From NCBI GenBank assembly GCA_022823145.1, contig JAJDXS010000029.1, forward strand, positions 62,001 to 126,000: a DNA stretch of 64,000 nucleotides, in the 5' to 3' direction. Positions within the stretch are counted from its first letter, which is position 1; every line of letters begins with the position of its first letter. The position numbers were made by a program, and so were the translations under genes. Shown piece after piece: positions 17,940 through 27,674 of the stretch. This stretch comes from Gemmatimonadota bacterium (GTDB taxonomy: Bacteria; Gemmatimonadota; Gemmatimonadetes; Longimicrobiales; Gaopeijiaceae). The notes below the pieces were generated by a model, which ran no database searches, had not been told where the DNA came from, and saw nothing but the letters and a program-made list of their open reading frames with translations.

Positions 17940-18689
17940 GTGAACATCACCGTGTGCGTGAAGCGCGTGCCCGACACCGCGACGAGGATCCGGGTCGCGC
18001 CGGACGGACGCGACATCGAGCGGGACGGGGTGAAGTACGTACTCAGCCCCTACGACGAATTCGCCGTCGAGGCCGCGCTTCAGCTGGTGGAAGCGGCGGG
18101 GCAGGGAGAGGTGACGCTGCTGAGCTACGGCCCCGAGGCCACCCAGGAGTCACTGCGCTCCGGTCTGGCTCTGGGCGCGCACCGGGCAGTGCTGCTGACC
18201 GGCACCCCCGACATGGACGGGTGGGCCACCGCGCGCGTCCTGGCCTCGGAACTGGCGGACGACGATGCGGGGCTGGTGCTCTTCGGCGTCAAGGCGGTCG
18301 ACGACGACCAGCAGCAGGTGGGTCCGATGGTGGCTGAACTGCTGGACCGGCCGTGCGCGACATCGGTCGCCGCGATGGATGTCGCGGGGGACGTGGTGAC
18401 CTGTCGGCGTGCGGTGGAGGGCGGTCAGGAGGTGGTCGAGATGGATCTGCCGGCGGTCGCCACGATCACGAAGGGGCGGTACGAGCCGCGGTATGCATCG
18501 CTGCGGGGCATCATGATGGCCAAGCGGAAGCCGCTGGTGGTGAAGCCGGCGCCCGAGGTGGCCCCGGGGGTCGCGGTGGAGAGCCTGGCGTATCCTCCGG
18601 AACGCCCGGATGGTCGGATCGTGGGGGAGGGGACCGATGCGGTACCCGAACTCGTGCGCCTGCTCAGGGAGGAGGCCAAGGTACTCTGA
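17940..18689 (+). CDS. etfB: Electron transfer flavoprotein, beta subunit
   Basis: This 249-residue protein shows MNITVCVKRVPDT at the start, LSPYDEFAVEAALQL, and the AMP-binding region around GVKAVDDDQQQVGPMVAELL, all typical of EtfB. With EtfA it accepts electrons from acyl-CoA and related dehydrogenases through FAD and passes them to ETF:quinone oxidoreductase. The start is GTG 17940 with a GAGGAG ribosome-binding site a few bases upstream. Its stop overlaps the etfA ATG (TGATG), ensuring coupled, stoichiometric synthesis. Whether this is a canonical or a bifurcating ETF cannot be decided; no FixC/FixX-type partner lies nearby. Confidence 0.95.
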   Translation: MNITVCVKRVPDTATRIRVAPDGRDIERDGVKYVLSPYDEFAVEAALQLVEAAGQGEVTLLSYGPEATQESLRSGLALGAHRAVLLTGTPDMDGWATARVLASELADDDAGLVLFGVKAVDDDQQQVGPMVAELLDRPCATSVAAMDVAGDVVTCRRAVEGGQEVVEMDLPAVATITKGRYEPRYASLRGIMMAKRKPLVVKPAPEVAPGVAVESLAYPPERPDGRIVGEGTDAVPELVRLLREEAKVL

Positions 18690-19669
18690 TGGCGGACGTA
18701 CTTGCGGTAGCGGAGGTCCGGGAAGGCGTCGTTCAGGGCGTCTCCAGGGAGGTGGTTACGGTGGCGCGCGGCCTCGCGGACGCTCTCGGGGGACGCGTCG
18801 ACGCCGCTGCGGCGAGTGGCCGGGGCGCGGGGGAAACGGCCGCGGCGCTGGGTGAGCAGGGCGCGGACCGGGTGCTGGTGATTGATGGTGCCGAGCAGGT
18901 GGACGCGCGCGCGGTGGCCGTGGCGGAGGTCGTCCGCGGTGGCGACTATGGCGCGGTCGTGTTCGCCGCGACCGGGCCGGGCAGGGACCTCGCCCCCAGG
19001 GTCGCGGCAAGGCTGGGGGTCGCCCTCCTCACGGATGTCGTCGCGGCGGAGATCGACGCTGGCCGGGTCGTCGTCACCCGTCCCGTCTTCGCGGGCAAGG
19101 CCCTGGCCCGGGTGCGGGCCCTCGGCGCGCCGGCGCTGCTCTCCATCCGGCCCAATGTCTTCCCGGTGTCCGATGCTCCCCGCACGGCTCAGGTCGAGCA
19201 CATGGCGCCGTCGGGGAAGGGGTCCGCGGGCGGCTACCGCGTGGTCGGTTTCGAGGCGTCGGCTGGCGCGGCCCTCGACGTATCGGAAGCGGCGATCATC
19301 GTCTCGGGTGGCCGCGGCTTGAAGGGGCCCGAGAACTGGCACCTTCTTGCCGACCTGCGTGACGCGCTCGGAGAGACTGCCGCGCTCGGCGCTTCCCGAG
19401 CCGTCGTCGACGCGGGGTGGCGCCCTCACGCCGAACAGGTCGGCCAGACGGGCAAGACCGTGACGCCGAAGCTGTATTTTGCCGTGGCGATCTCCGGCGC
19501 GATCCAGCACCTCGCCGGGATGCGCACCTCCGGGGTCATCGTCGCGGTCAACCGCGACGCCGAAGCGCCCATCTTCGGTGTGGCCGACTACGGGATCGTC
19601 GGCGACGCCTTCGAGATCGTGCCGGAACTGGCGGCCGCCATTCGCAGGCTGCGCGAGCAGCAGGGGTAG
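18689..19669 (+). CDS. etfA: Electron transfer flavoprotein, alpha subunit
   Basis: This 326-residue protein has an N-terminal Rossmann-like half ([12 protein letters not shown] to about 190) and the C-terminal FAD-binding domain with [27 protein letters not shown] and [11 protein letters not shown], then NRDAEAPIF. These are the diagnostic FAD contacts of EtfA. It binds the redox-active FAD and forms a heterodimer with EtfB, whose gene overlaps it by one base upstream. Its end at 19669 faces the minus-strand M23 peptidase gene, and 19670-19726 holds nothing but a GC-rich spacer. The alternative reading frames over this gene are shadows. Confidence 0.96.
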   Translation: MADVLAVAEVREGVVQGVSREVVTVARGLADALGGRVDAAAASGRGAGETAAALGEQGADRVLVIDGAEQVDARAVAVAEVVRGGDYGAVVFAATGPGRDLAPRVAARLGVALLTDVVAAEIDAGRVVVTRPVFAGKALARVRALGAPALLSIRPNVFPVSDAPRTAQVEHMAPSGKGSAGGYRVVGFEASAGAALDVSEAAIIVSGGRGLKGPENWHLLADLRDALGETAALGASRAVVDAGWRPHAEQVGQTGKTVTPKLYFAVAISGAIQHLAGMRTSGVIVAVNRDAEAPIFGVADYGIVGDAFEIVPELAAAIRRLREQQG

Positions 19670-19726
19670 CCGCCTCGGCGCCTCGCCACCCCCGGGACGA
19701 CGCGGGGTTGGTCCGCGAACTGCCCG

Positions 19727-20188
19727 CTAGTCCCCCGGGGGCCGCCCCAGGAAGTGGACCGGGTCGACCTCGCGCCCCCAGCGCCACACCTCCAGGTGGA
19801 GGTGCGGGCCCGTGACGTTGCCGGACCGGCCGCTCAGGGCGATGACCGTCTCCTTCGACACCTCCTGCAGCACCTCGACGCTGATCTCGGAGAGGTGCCC
19901 GTACACGGTGATCAGGTTTTCGCCGTGGTCGATCCAGATCACGTTGCCGTACCCGCTCATGGTTCCGGCGAAACGCACCCGTCCCGGTAGCACCGGCCGT
20001 ACCGGAGTCCCCACGGCAGCTTCGAGGTCCACGCCGCGGTGCAGATCGGCTCCGCCCTGCGAGCGGATCCCGAACGGCGACCGCATGGCTCCCTCGACCG
20101 GCCACTGGGGGGTCTGGCACCCCTGCTGGGCCAGGGCCAGGGACAGGAGAGCCAGGGGCAGCAGCCCGCGCGCGAGGGTGTATCTCAC
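19727..20188 (-). CDS. M23 (LytM-type) metallopeptidase lipoprotein
   Basis: This 153-residue protein has an N-terminal hydrophobic leader ending in a cysteine (ALAQQGC), consistent with a lipoprotein or Sec signal. The M23 core has the zinc ligands HRGVDLE (His50/Asp54), LITVYGHLS, and GPHLHLEVW, the complete HxxxD...HxH set, so it should be catalytically active. It would cleave peptide cross-bridges in peptidoglycan in the periplasm. The enzyme is minimal: only the catalytic domain, with no LysM or coiled coil. The start is GTG 20188, overlapping the moeA stop (GTGA), so it is the last gene of a minus-strand unit with the beta-barrel protein and moeA. Confidence 0.9.
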   Translation of the reverse strand: MRYTLARGLLPLALLSLALAQQGCQTPQWPVEGAMRSPFGIRSQGGADLHRGVDLEAAVGTPVRPVLPGRVRFAGTMSGYGNVIWIDHGENLITVYGHLSEISVEVLQEVSKETVIALSGRSGNVTGPHLHLEVWRWGREVDPVHFLGRPPGD

Positions 20189-21462
20189 TGCCGTCCCGGC
20201 AGCAGAAGCACGGACACCGGGTCACCCGCCTCGATGCGCGAGGTCCCTTCCGGCACGACCGCCAGTCCCTCCGCGTCGCGCAGCGACCGCACGAGTCCGC
20301 TTCCCTGCGGGCCGGTGAGGGTACACCGCTCAGCCTCGCCCGGCGCACGGGGGGGCAGGAACCGGACCCGGTAGAACTGGGTGAGACGTGGCGGTGAGCC
20401 GAGCGCCGTATCGGTCACCGCGGTGACCACAGTGCCGGCGGGACGCCGTGATCCGAGCATGGCGCGCAGATACGGGGCGACGAAGACGTGGAAGGTCACG
20501 AACGCCGACGCGGGATTGCCGGGGAGTCCGAAGACCGGGAGGTCGCCCGCGCCGCGCCGCAGGTGGCCGAACGAGAGCGGGCTTCCGGGACGGACCCGGG
20601 CGCGCCAGAAGTCCAGCCGGAAGGAGAGGCCGAGGAGGATGCGCTTGAGGAGATCCTTTTCGCCCATCGAAGCCCCGCCGGTCGAGACCAGGACATCGAC
20701 ATCCTCCACGGACTCGAGTGCGGCCCTGAGAGCGTCCGGATCGTCCGGCGCCACTCCCAGGTCGACCGGGATGCCCCCGGCCTCCGCGACCGCGGCGGCG
20801 ATCATGTCCCTGTTGGTGTCCGGGATCCCCCTTCCCTGGACCACGAGATCGAAGCGATCCTGCCCCACCAGCTCGTCTCCGCTCGACAGCACGCCCACAC
20901 GGGGGCGGCGGAAGACCGCGAGGCTCCCGGCCCCGCTGGCCATGATCACGGGCAGCGTTCCCGAGTGCACGACCGCGCCTGCCGGCACGGTCTCGTCTCC
21001 GCGCCGCATGTCCTTGCCATGCGACCGGATGTGTCTGCCCACGTCCTCGGTCCGGTGGATCTCGACGAACCCGGCCGAAGCCTCGCCGTCGGTGTGCTCG
21101 ACCCGTATCACCGAATCGAAGCCGACGGGGACGGGTCCGCCCGTCATGATGCGGATTGCAGCGCCGGGGGGCACGTCCTCGAGCGGCACCGAGCCGGGGT
21201 AGGAATGACCCGCAACGGGGAGGCGGATGCTCGGGGAAGACGTGTCCCGCAGATCCCCGCTTCTCACCGCGAAGCCGTCCATCGCGCTGTTCGGCCACGA
21301 GGGCAGGGTGGCGCGGGCCGCGACCGGGGCGGCAAGGGACCGCCCCAGCGCGCGGGCCGGTGCCAGGGGCGTGGCCGGCATCGGGCGGGCGTCGGCCAGC
21401 ACACGCGCAAGTGCGTCTCCGTACGAAAGCCAATCCGCCTGGAGGCGCTCGAAGCCCGCCAT
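20185..21462 (-). CDS. moeA: Molybdopterin molybdenumtransferase
   Basis: This 425-residue protein has the full MoeA domain order: N-terminal domains with SWPNSAMDGFAVRSGDL near 55-71, an RIMTGGPVP segment, and the MPT-binding domain with VGVLSSGDELV and LVSTGGASMGEKDLL. The C-terminal beta barrel follows. It inserts molybdate into adenylylated molybdopterin, the last step of molybdenum-cofactor assembly. moaC, an earlier step, is also in this window (30557-31096) but in a different operon. The gene follows a beta-barrel protein gene by 13 bases and overlaps the M23 gene by four. No modE-like or molybdate-transport genes are adjacent. Confidence 0.95.
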   Translation of the reverse strand: MAGFERLQADWLSYGDALARVLADARPMPATPLAPARALGRSLAAPVAARATLPSWPNSAMDGFAVRSGDLRDTSSPSIRLPVAGHSYPGSVPLEDVPPGAAIRIMTGGPVPVGFDSVIRVEHTDGEASAGFVEIHRTEDVGRHIRSHGKDMRRGDETVPAGAVVHSGTLPVIMASGAGSLAVFRRPRVGVLSSGDELVGQDRFDLVVQGRGIPDTNRDMIAAAVAEAGGIPVDLGVAPDDPDALRAALESVEDVDVLVSTGGASMGEKDLLKRILLGLSFRLDFWRARVRPGSPLSFGHLRRGAGDLPVFGLPGNPASAFVTFHVFVAPYLRAMLGSRRPAGTVVTAVTDTALGSPPRLTQFYRVRFLPPRAPGEAERCTLTGPQGSGLVRSLRDAEGLAVVPEGTSRIEAGDPVSVLLLPGRQ

Positions 21463-21475
21463 TCCGCTCAGTCGG

Positions 21476-22192
21476 TCAGAACCGCCAGCCGGCGCTCAGA
21501 GTAACGCCGTATCCTCTGACCCACTCGCTCTGGACCACCGGTTCCAGCTCCATGTCATCGTTTTGCGGCCGCTTCGCCGGGTCGTCGAAGCCGCTCGGCG
21601 TGTTCAGCTTCCAGAGGGTCAGGCCGGCTTCGGCGTGCAGCATGAGCCTGGACGAGACGGCGAACCGGAATCCCGTCCCGGAGGTCGCGGTAAAGGCGGT
21701 CCCGAAGTCGTAGACGTCCTCCGGAAGCAGGAAGTCCGCGAACTCGCTCTGGCCGGCGATGTCCAGGGCTATCCCTCCCCCGAGAAAGAGATGGGGGCTG
21801 AGCCCGTGCCAGGTGCGGCGACCGGTCAGGCTGAAGTCGAGGCGCGCGTCGGCCATCAGCAACTGCACGTCGGTCTCGCCGATCGTGCGGTCCCCGACGG
21901 CGCGCCGGGGGTCTACCACGTCCCGGGTGGTCGGCAGGTACATCACCAGCCCCTCGAGGAAGAGCGGGCCGCTGGCCTCGATCGAGTAGCGCGCTCCAGT
22001 GAAGGAGCCGGACTTGGGTCCCAGGTCCAGCGAACCCTGGCTGAGGAACATGCTTCCCCAGAAGATCGAAGTCTCCTGGCGGTGCTCGATGAAGCGGTAC
22101 GCGGACGGAATGGTCTGGGCCCGGGCATCCTCGAGGGAGGAGACAAGCAACAGAAGAAGTGCGGAGGCGCGGGTGGTTCGAGTGAGGATCAT
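21476..22192 (-). CDS. Outer-membrane beta-barrel protein, hypothetical
   Basis: This 238-residue protein has a signal peptide (1-25, ending DARAQ). Alternating hydrophobic strand segments follow, such as GARYSIEASGPLFLEGLVMY, PHLFLGGGIALDIAG and RFAVSSRLMLHAEAGL. The sequence ends in GYGVTLSAGWRF, a terminal phenylalanine typical of BAM substrates. About eight strands are likely, like small OmpA/OmpW-type barrels. No specific family is recognised. It is first in the minus-strand unit before moeA. The 179 bases between its start and the zinc-ribbon gene contain divergent promoters, which I could not place with confidence. Confidence 0.78.
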   Translation of the reverse strand: MILTRTTRASALLLLLVSSLEDARAQTIPSAYRFIEHRQETSIFWGSMFLSQGSLDLGPKSGSFTGARYSIEASGPLFLEGLVMYLPTTRDVVDPRRAVGDRTIGETDVQLLMADARLDFSLTGRRTWHGLSPHLFLGGGIALDIAGQSEFADFLLPEDVYDFGTAFTATSGTGFRFAVSSRLMLHAEAGLTLWKLNTPSGFDDPAKRPQNDDMELEPVVQSEWVRGYGVTLSAGWRF

Positions 22193-22371
22193 CTATTCGG
22201 GAAAGCGTGGCCTGGTTTGCGCTCGACTCCAGTGAATGTAATCTGATTCTGCTCGATGGTTCCCGTTCCGGCTCGGGGTGTGACTCCTGACGGGCGGGAT
22301 TCCGTAGTAGGAGGGTGTTCGGAGTGTCAACCGTTGCCGGCGCCGAGGCCGGCGGAGGGATCGGGGAATAG

Positions 22372-23178
22372 ATGCGGTGTTCGACTTGTGGCGAGAGTAT
22401 CCTGGCGGGTGAGGACCGATGTCCCACCTGCGGCGCCGTCGTGGAGCGGCGCCGCCGCGCCCCCGTCATGAAGCGCAACGTCCGGCAGTGCGCGCGCTGC
22501 GGACACCACAGCGAAGGCGTCCCCTATTTCCGCAAGACCGGCCACCTGGCCCTGCTGGTCGGCCTCAGCGTGTTCACCTACGGGGTCGGCGGCCTGGTGT
22601 ACTACGCCAGGTGCCGCAAGCGCCAGGTCTGTCCCAACTGCGGCCTTGCGTGGGAACACTCCCGTGCCCCGGGGGACCCGGAGGGGTGGGACGCCGGCTC
22701 CGGCGTCCCGGCTCCGGTCCAGTCCGTGTCCGCTCCGGCGCGCGACAAGCCCCTTCCCCCGAGCGGCATAGGCAGGCGGGTGTTCGGGGCGGGGCTGGGC
22801 GTCATGGCCACCCTCATCATCACCGCCGGGATCGCGGGCGGAATGGACGGTCCCCCCATCGTCATGGGCGCGTTCCTGGGGATGGGTGGATCGGGAATGT
22901 TTCTGTGGGGGTGGAGGGCGCTGCAGGAGCGGCGGCAGGCGGTCCTCCAGATTCTCAACCGGAAGGTGCTGCAGCTGGCAACGCAGCGCGGCGGCGTCCT
23001 GACGGTAACCGAGGTCGCGGCCGAACTGGATCTGAGCCTGGAAGCCGCCGAAAAGTTGATGATCGGCATGGACGACGGCTTCCGGGTGAGATCGGATATC
23101 AGCGACGAGGGCGTGATCTACTACGAATTCCCGGAGGTCGTGCACCAGAAGAAGCTGCGCAGCGGGAAGCCCGCCTGA
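22372..23178 (+). CDS. Zinc-ribbon membrane protein, hypothetical
   Basis: This 268-residue protein opens with a zinc ribbon (MRCSTCGESI then CPTCG), followed by a second cysteine set: QCARCGHH at about 40 and CPNCGLAWEH at about 87-96. Between them sits one hydrophobic segment (LALLVGLSVFTYGVGGLVYY). A further membrane pair is at about 135-180 (GAGLGVMATLIITAGIAGG and the following segment). The last 80 residues, with TVTEVAAELDLSLEAAEKLM, look like a winged-helix module. The architecture suggests a membrane protein with a regulatory or assembly role, but no function can be assigned. The ATG at 22372 lies behind a weak GGAGGG ribosome-binding site. Confidence 0.75.
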   Translation: MRCSTCGESILAGEDRCPTCGAVVERRRRAPVMKRNVRQCARCGHHSEGVPYFRKTGHLALLVGLSVFTYGVGGLVYYARCRKRQVCPNCGLAWEHSRAPGDPEGWDAGSGVPAPVQSVSAPARDKPLPPSGIGRRVFGAGLGVMATLIITAGIAGGMDGPPIVMGAFLGMGGSGMFLWGWRALQERRQAVLQILNRKVLQLATQRGGVLTVTEVAAELDLSLEAAEKLMIGMDDGFRVRSDISDEGVIYYEFPEVVHQKKLRSGKPA

Positions 23179-23275
23179 CTGCCCGGCAGATCGGCAGGGA
23201 GGGGCTCGTTGTTGCCGGCACGTCGCGGCTATTATGTTCCCAGCTGCGGAGACCATCACAAACGGGGACGGCCAA

Positions 23276-23533
23276 GTGCGACGATTCAGCGATGAACGGG
23301 GTGTCGAATGGGTGGCTTCGGTGGCCGCCGAGCAGGGCGGGGACTACAAGGGACGGTACTACCTGATCCTGCACCGGCCGGAGGCGGAAGACGAAGAGCC
23401 GGTTGCTCTTACCGACGTTCGCTGGAATTCGCCAAAGACCGCCGAGCGCACCATGAACACGATGTCGAGCCTGGAACTGCGTCGTCGTCTCCGTTCGGCG
23501 CGGGGGCGCGCACGGGCCGGCGCGATCGCCTGA
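23276..23533 (+). CDS. Small hypothetical protein
   Basis: With the GTG start at 23276 the product is 85 residues, reading VRRFSDERGVEWVASVAAEQ and ending in an arginine-rich tail (RRRLRSARGRARAG). An earlier ATG at 23234 would add 14 residues, but it lies inside TATTAT (23230-23235), which looks like a -10 promoter element, so the GTG is preferred. The opening pattern, a short strand pair followed by a tryptophan, resembles small uncharacterised proteins of GC-rich environmental bacteria, but I cannot name a family. It lies between the zinc-ribbon gene and the convergent Fur-family gene. Confidence 0.6.
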   Translation: MRRFSDERGVEWVASVAAEQGGDYKGRYYLILHRPEAEDEEPVALTDVRWNSPKTAERTMNTMSSLELRRRLRSARGRARAGAIA

Positions 23534-23552
23534 AACCGGGGCGGGAGGCGGT

Positions 23553-23987
23553 TCAGGCGCAGGCCGCGCAGAGCCCGGTCAGCTCCAGCCGATACCCGGT
23601 GACATGGAAGCCGGGGCACACGCCGGGATCGGCGACGATCTCCGGCGGCGGGTTGCCGGGGATGTCCATCACGACGCCGCAGCGGTCGCAGCGCGCGTGA
23701 TGGTGCGGGTCGGTGCGCCCGTCGTACCGCGAGGAGCCGTCGGACCAGGTGAGCTTGAGCGCCATGCCGCAGCCGACCAGCGTCTCGAGGTTCTTGTAGA
23801 CCGTGGCGAGCGAGATCGCGGGCAACTCCTCGCGGACGCCGTGAAAGACATCCTCTGCGGTCGGGTGCGTGTCGGTACCCGAAAGGAACCGGTGCACAGC
23901 GCCTCTCTGCTCGGTGAAGCGATGCCCGTGCGCTTCCAGCGCTTCTCGCAGCCGGTCGACCTCGACGGATTGACTGGACGGGGACAA
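23553..23987 (-). CDS. Fur-family (PerR-like) metal-dependent regulator
   Basis: From the TTG at 23987 the protein has 144 residues, the usual Fur/PerR length. It has a winged-helix DNA-binding domain (about 10-80, with recognition helix ATVYKNLETL at 61-70) and a dimerisation domain with HHHARCDRCG at 95-104 and a second Cys pair, LCAAC, at the C terminus. These form the structural zinc site. The HPTAEDVF motif and the histidine cluster are regulatory metal ligands. RYDGRTDPHHH resembles PerR more than Fur. TTG is chosen because AGGAG lies seven bases upstream; a GTG at 24020 would extend the protein by 11 basic residues. A tandem palindrome upstream of the gene (24073-24096) is the likely operator. 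Confidence 0.88.
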   Translation of the reverse strand: MSPSSQSVEVDRLREALEAHGHRFTEQRGAVHRFLSGTDTHPTAEDVFHGVREELPAISLATVYKNLETLVGCGMALKLTWSDGSSRYDGRTDPHHHARCDRCGVVMDIPGNPPPEIVADPGVCPGFHVTGYRLELTGLCAACA

Positions 23988-24051
23988 GCAGGTTCTCCTT
24001 CGGCGAAGCCTGTTGCTCACATGGAGTTACGATGCATGCCGGGCGCGCGCG

Positions 24052-24057
24052 TGTCAA
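24052..24057 (-). promoter_or_regulatory. Putative -35 element of the Fur-family gene
   Basis: On the minus strand this reads TTGACA, a perfect sigma-70 -35 hexamer, located about 32 bases upstream of the GTG alternative start. The matching -10 at 17 bases spacing is weak (CATCGT), so the promoter is tentative. It sits directly downstream of the palindromic operator when read in the direction of the regulator gene, a position where a bound repressor would interfere with initiation. Confidence 0.35.
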
Positions 24058-24072
24058 CCGTCGGATCGTGGA

Positions 24073-24096
24073 TATCATAATGATAGCATAATGATA
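24073..24096. promoter_or_regulatory. Tandem Fur/PerR-type operator
   Basis: Two 13-bp units overlap: TATCATAATGATA at 24073-24085, a perfect 6-1-6 palindrome, and TAGCATAATGATA at 24084-24096, differing in one position of one arm. The shared CATAATGATA repeats with an 11-base period, one helical turn. Fur- and PerR-family sites are 7-1-7 or 6-1-6 AT-rich palindromes with ATAATNATTAT-like cores, and this AT island stands out in a very GC-rich region. It lies between the divergent Fur-family gene and acetyl-CoA synthetase, so it could autoregulate the regulator, control acs, or both. CATAAT within it also resembles a -10 element on either strand. Confidence 0.65.
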
Positions 24097-24281
24097 CTAA
24101 CGACAATCGGGGGCCGCATGGATCTCCACCGGGCGATGTTGCCCCCGGCGCGGACTTCGGGCCATACTCGATCAGCCGATCGCTCACGCGCAGGCTCACC
24201 GGGAACGCACGGGCCGCCGTGGCGCGGTTCCGCTCCCCGAAACGGCCACAAGGCAATCTCTTCACCCCCGGAGAACCCCGA

Positions 24282-26231
<1,950 letters not shown>

Positions 26232-26287
26232 ACGCGCGCCGGTGGCCCGGTTGCCCCGGGTCGCCGCAGCCCGTGCAGGGGTCGGCG

Positions 26288-27166
26288 TCAGCCGTCGGCG
26301 AGCGGATCGCCTGTCGGTGGGCGGCGCTGGCTGGCGGGCTTTCGCCGAACCGGCCTGGCGGGCATTCCGGCGACGACGGTGGACGGCTCGGTGTCGCGGG
26401 TGACGACGGCGCCTGCGCCGATCATCGAGTCGGGCGCCAGGGTGACGCCGGCCAGAACCGTCGCGTGGTAGGCGACCCGTACGTCATCGCCGATGACGGT
26501 CCGGGGAGTGCGCACGTCCCGTCCGTCGCTGATGTGGTGGCTGTGCGAATAGACGTTGACGAAGTCCGAGATCGACGCGCGATCCCCGATCCTGATCCCG
26601 CCCCGGTCGTCGAGGAGGACGTGGCGGTGCACCACGACGTCGTCGCCCACCTCCAGCCCGTAGCCGAAGCTGAGCTTCACGAAATGGAACGCCTTGAAGT
26701 TCCTGCCGCAGCGGGCGAAGATGCGCCTGGCCAGGATGCGTCGGAACCGGATCCCCAGGTGAACGTTCTGGCCGAGCAGGCTCTTGTCGAACATCTCCCA
26801 GAGCCAGATCAGCGGCTTCACGCGGTAATACCGTTCCTCGTCGATTTCCCGATAGTATTCCGGTTCCAGGGTGACGTTGCGGGGGTCGAGCTGGTCGCGG
26901 AGGATGCGGCTCGCGAGCGAAGAGGCAGTCATTTCGCCGGGGAAGTAGATCTCCTCGAGCACCCTGCGGCAGAGTTCGTTGCGGTCGGTTCCGGGATCCG
27001 AGAGCTCCTCGTCGAGGCGAGCGAGCCAGCGGTCGCGGCGCCGCTCGGCGTCCTCGCGGATCGGCACGCCCCGCAGCGGCAGAAAACGGTACTCCTGTCC
27101 GGACTCCATGCCCAAGAATAACCCGTCCTTGCGCCGGGGATCCATCAGCGGCTTCTTAGATGGCAT
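26288..27166 (-). CDS. Hexapeptide-repeat acyltransferase (left-handed beta-helix)
   Basis: This 292-residue protein has about 150 mostly helical N-terminal residues of unknown role. Residues about 180-275 contain imperfect hexapeptide repeats: VGDDVVV, IRIGDRASISDFVNVY, VIGDDVRVAYHATVLAGVTLA and IGAGAVVTRD. These end in VVAGMPARPVR, the hallmark of LbH O-acetyltransferases (maltose/galactoside acetyltransferase, WbbJ). The acceptor is unknown, but sugar or envelope glycan modification is most common. YSHSHH around 210 supplies the usual catalytic histidine. Its start codon overlaps head-to-head with that of the DUF2281-like gene on the opposite strand, so one of the two starts may be wrong; ATGs 7 and 19 codons downstream are alternatives. 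Confidence 0.82.
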   Translation of the reverse strand: MPSKKPLMDPRRKDGLFLGMESGQEYRFLPLRGVPIREDAERRRDRWLARLDEELSDPGTDRNELCRRVLEEIYFPGEMTASSLASRILRDQLDPRNVTLEPEYYREIDEERYYRVKPLIWLWEMFDKSLLGQNVHLGIRFRRILARRIFARCGRNFKAFHFVKLSFGYGLEVGDDVVVHRHVLLDDRGGIRIGDRASISDFVNVYSHSHHISDGRDVRTPRTVIGDDVRVAYHATVLAGVTLAPDSMIGAGAVVTRDTEPSTVVAGMPARPVRRKPASQRRPPTGDPLADG

Positions 27167-27614
27167 GCACGACGTCCTGCGCGCCCGCGTGATGCGGAAG
27201 ATCGAGAGTCTGCCGGAGGAGCAGATCTACCAGGTGCTCGACTATATCGAGTTCCTGGAGTCGCGGTACGGATCGCCGGAAGACGAGCAGCCGGCCAGCG
27301 GCTTTCAGCGGATGGGCGAGGGGCTGGAGGACCGCATGCGCAAGCGGTCGTTCAAGCCGTCCAACCTGCGCGAGGCCTTTCAGGTGATCGCGGCCGCCGA
27401 TCGGGCGCTGAGCGGAGTGGCCAGGGCGGGCCGGCAGCTCTTCGACGACCTCGCGGGGGGATCGGACGCCGGCGATGCCGGAGCGGAGCGCCGCCGCGAC
27501 GCGGAAACAGGGGTCGAGGCCGACGCGGATTTCTCGGACCTGTCCGACCGCCCCGACCGCTCCGACTCCTCGGACGCGGCCCGCCGGGACCCCCCGGAAT
27601 CGCGGGAACGATAG
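27165..27614 (+). CDS. DUF2281-like small protein
   Basis: This 149-residue protein begins MHDVLRARVMRKIESLPEEQ, then QVLDYIEFLESRYG. The pattern of short helices with LPEE and a DYIEFL core resembles DUF2281/antitoxin-type N-terminal motifs. The middle, up to about residue 95, is helical. The last 50 residues are low-complexity, rich in Asp, Arg and Ser (DLSDRPDRSDSSD), and probably disordered. No toxin partner or DNA-binding domain is visible, so an antitoxin role is not supported. The gene ends 60 bases before guaB on the same strand. Confidence 0.68.
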   Translation: MHDVLRARVMRKIESLPEEQIYQVLDYIEFLESRYGSPEDEQPASGFQRMGEGLEDRMRKRSFKPSNLREAFQVIAAADRALSGVARAGRQLFDDLAGGSDAGDAGAERRRDAETGVEADADFSDLSDRPDRSDSSDAARRDPPESRER

Positions 27615-27639
27615 GCGCCCGGCACGATTGCCGGCCCGG

Positions 27640-27669
27640 TTGACCCGAATTCCGCGGCCCCGGTACATT
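27640..27669 (+). promoter_or_regulatory. Candidate guaB promoter giving a near-leaderless transcript
   Basis: A -35-like TTGACC (27640-27645) and a -10-like TACATT (27664-27669) are separated by 18 bases. Transcription would start about seven bases after the -10, at or next to the guaB ATG at 27675. This agrees with the absence of any Shine-Dalgarno sequence before guaB. The hexamers match consensus 5/6 and 4/6, so the assignment is plausible rather than proven. Confidence 0.45.
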
Positions 27670-27674
27670 TGTCC

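Noticed and set aside
19670-19740. CCCCCGGGGG palindrome between etfA and the M23 gene
   Set aside because: It falls in the final codons of the M23 peptidase and is a chance repeat in Pro/Gly codons.
22217-22244. TTGCGC-16-TAATCT promoter-like pair before the zinc-ribbon gene
   Set aside because: Both hexamers are weak matches and similar pairs occur by chance in the region, so it was not listed as a feature.
26232-26287. Possible terminator between acetyl-CoA synthetase and the acyltransferase
   Set aside because: A short GC stem can be drawn, but it has only about five pairs and no T-run, so it is indistinguishable from background.
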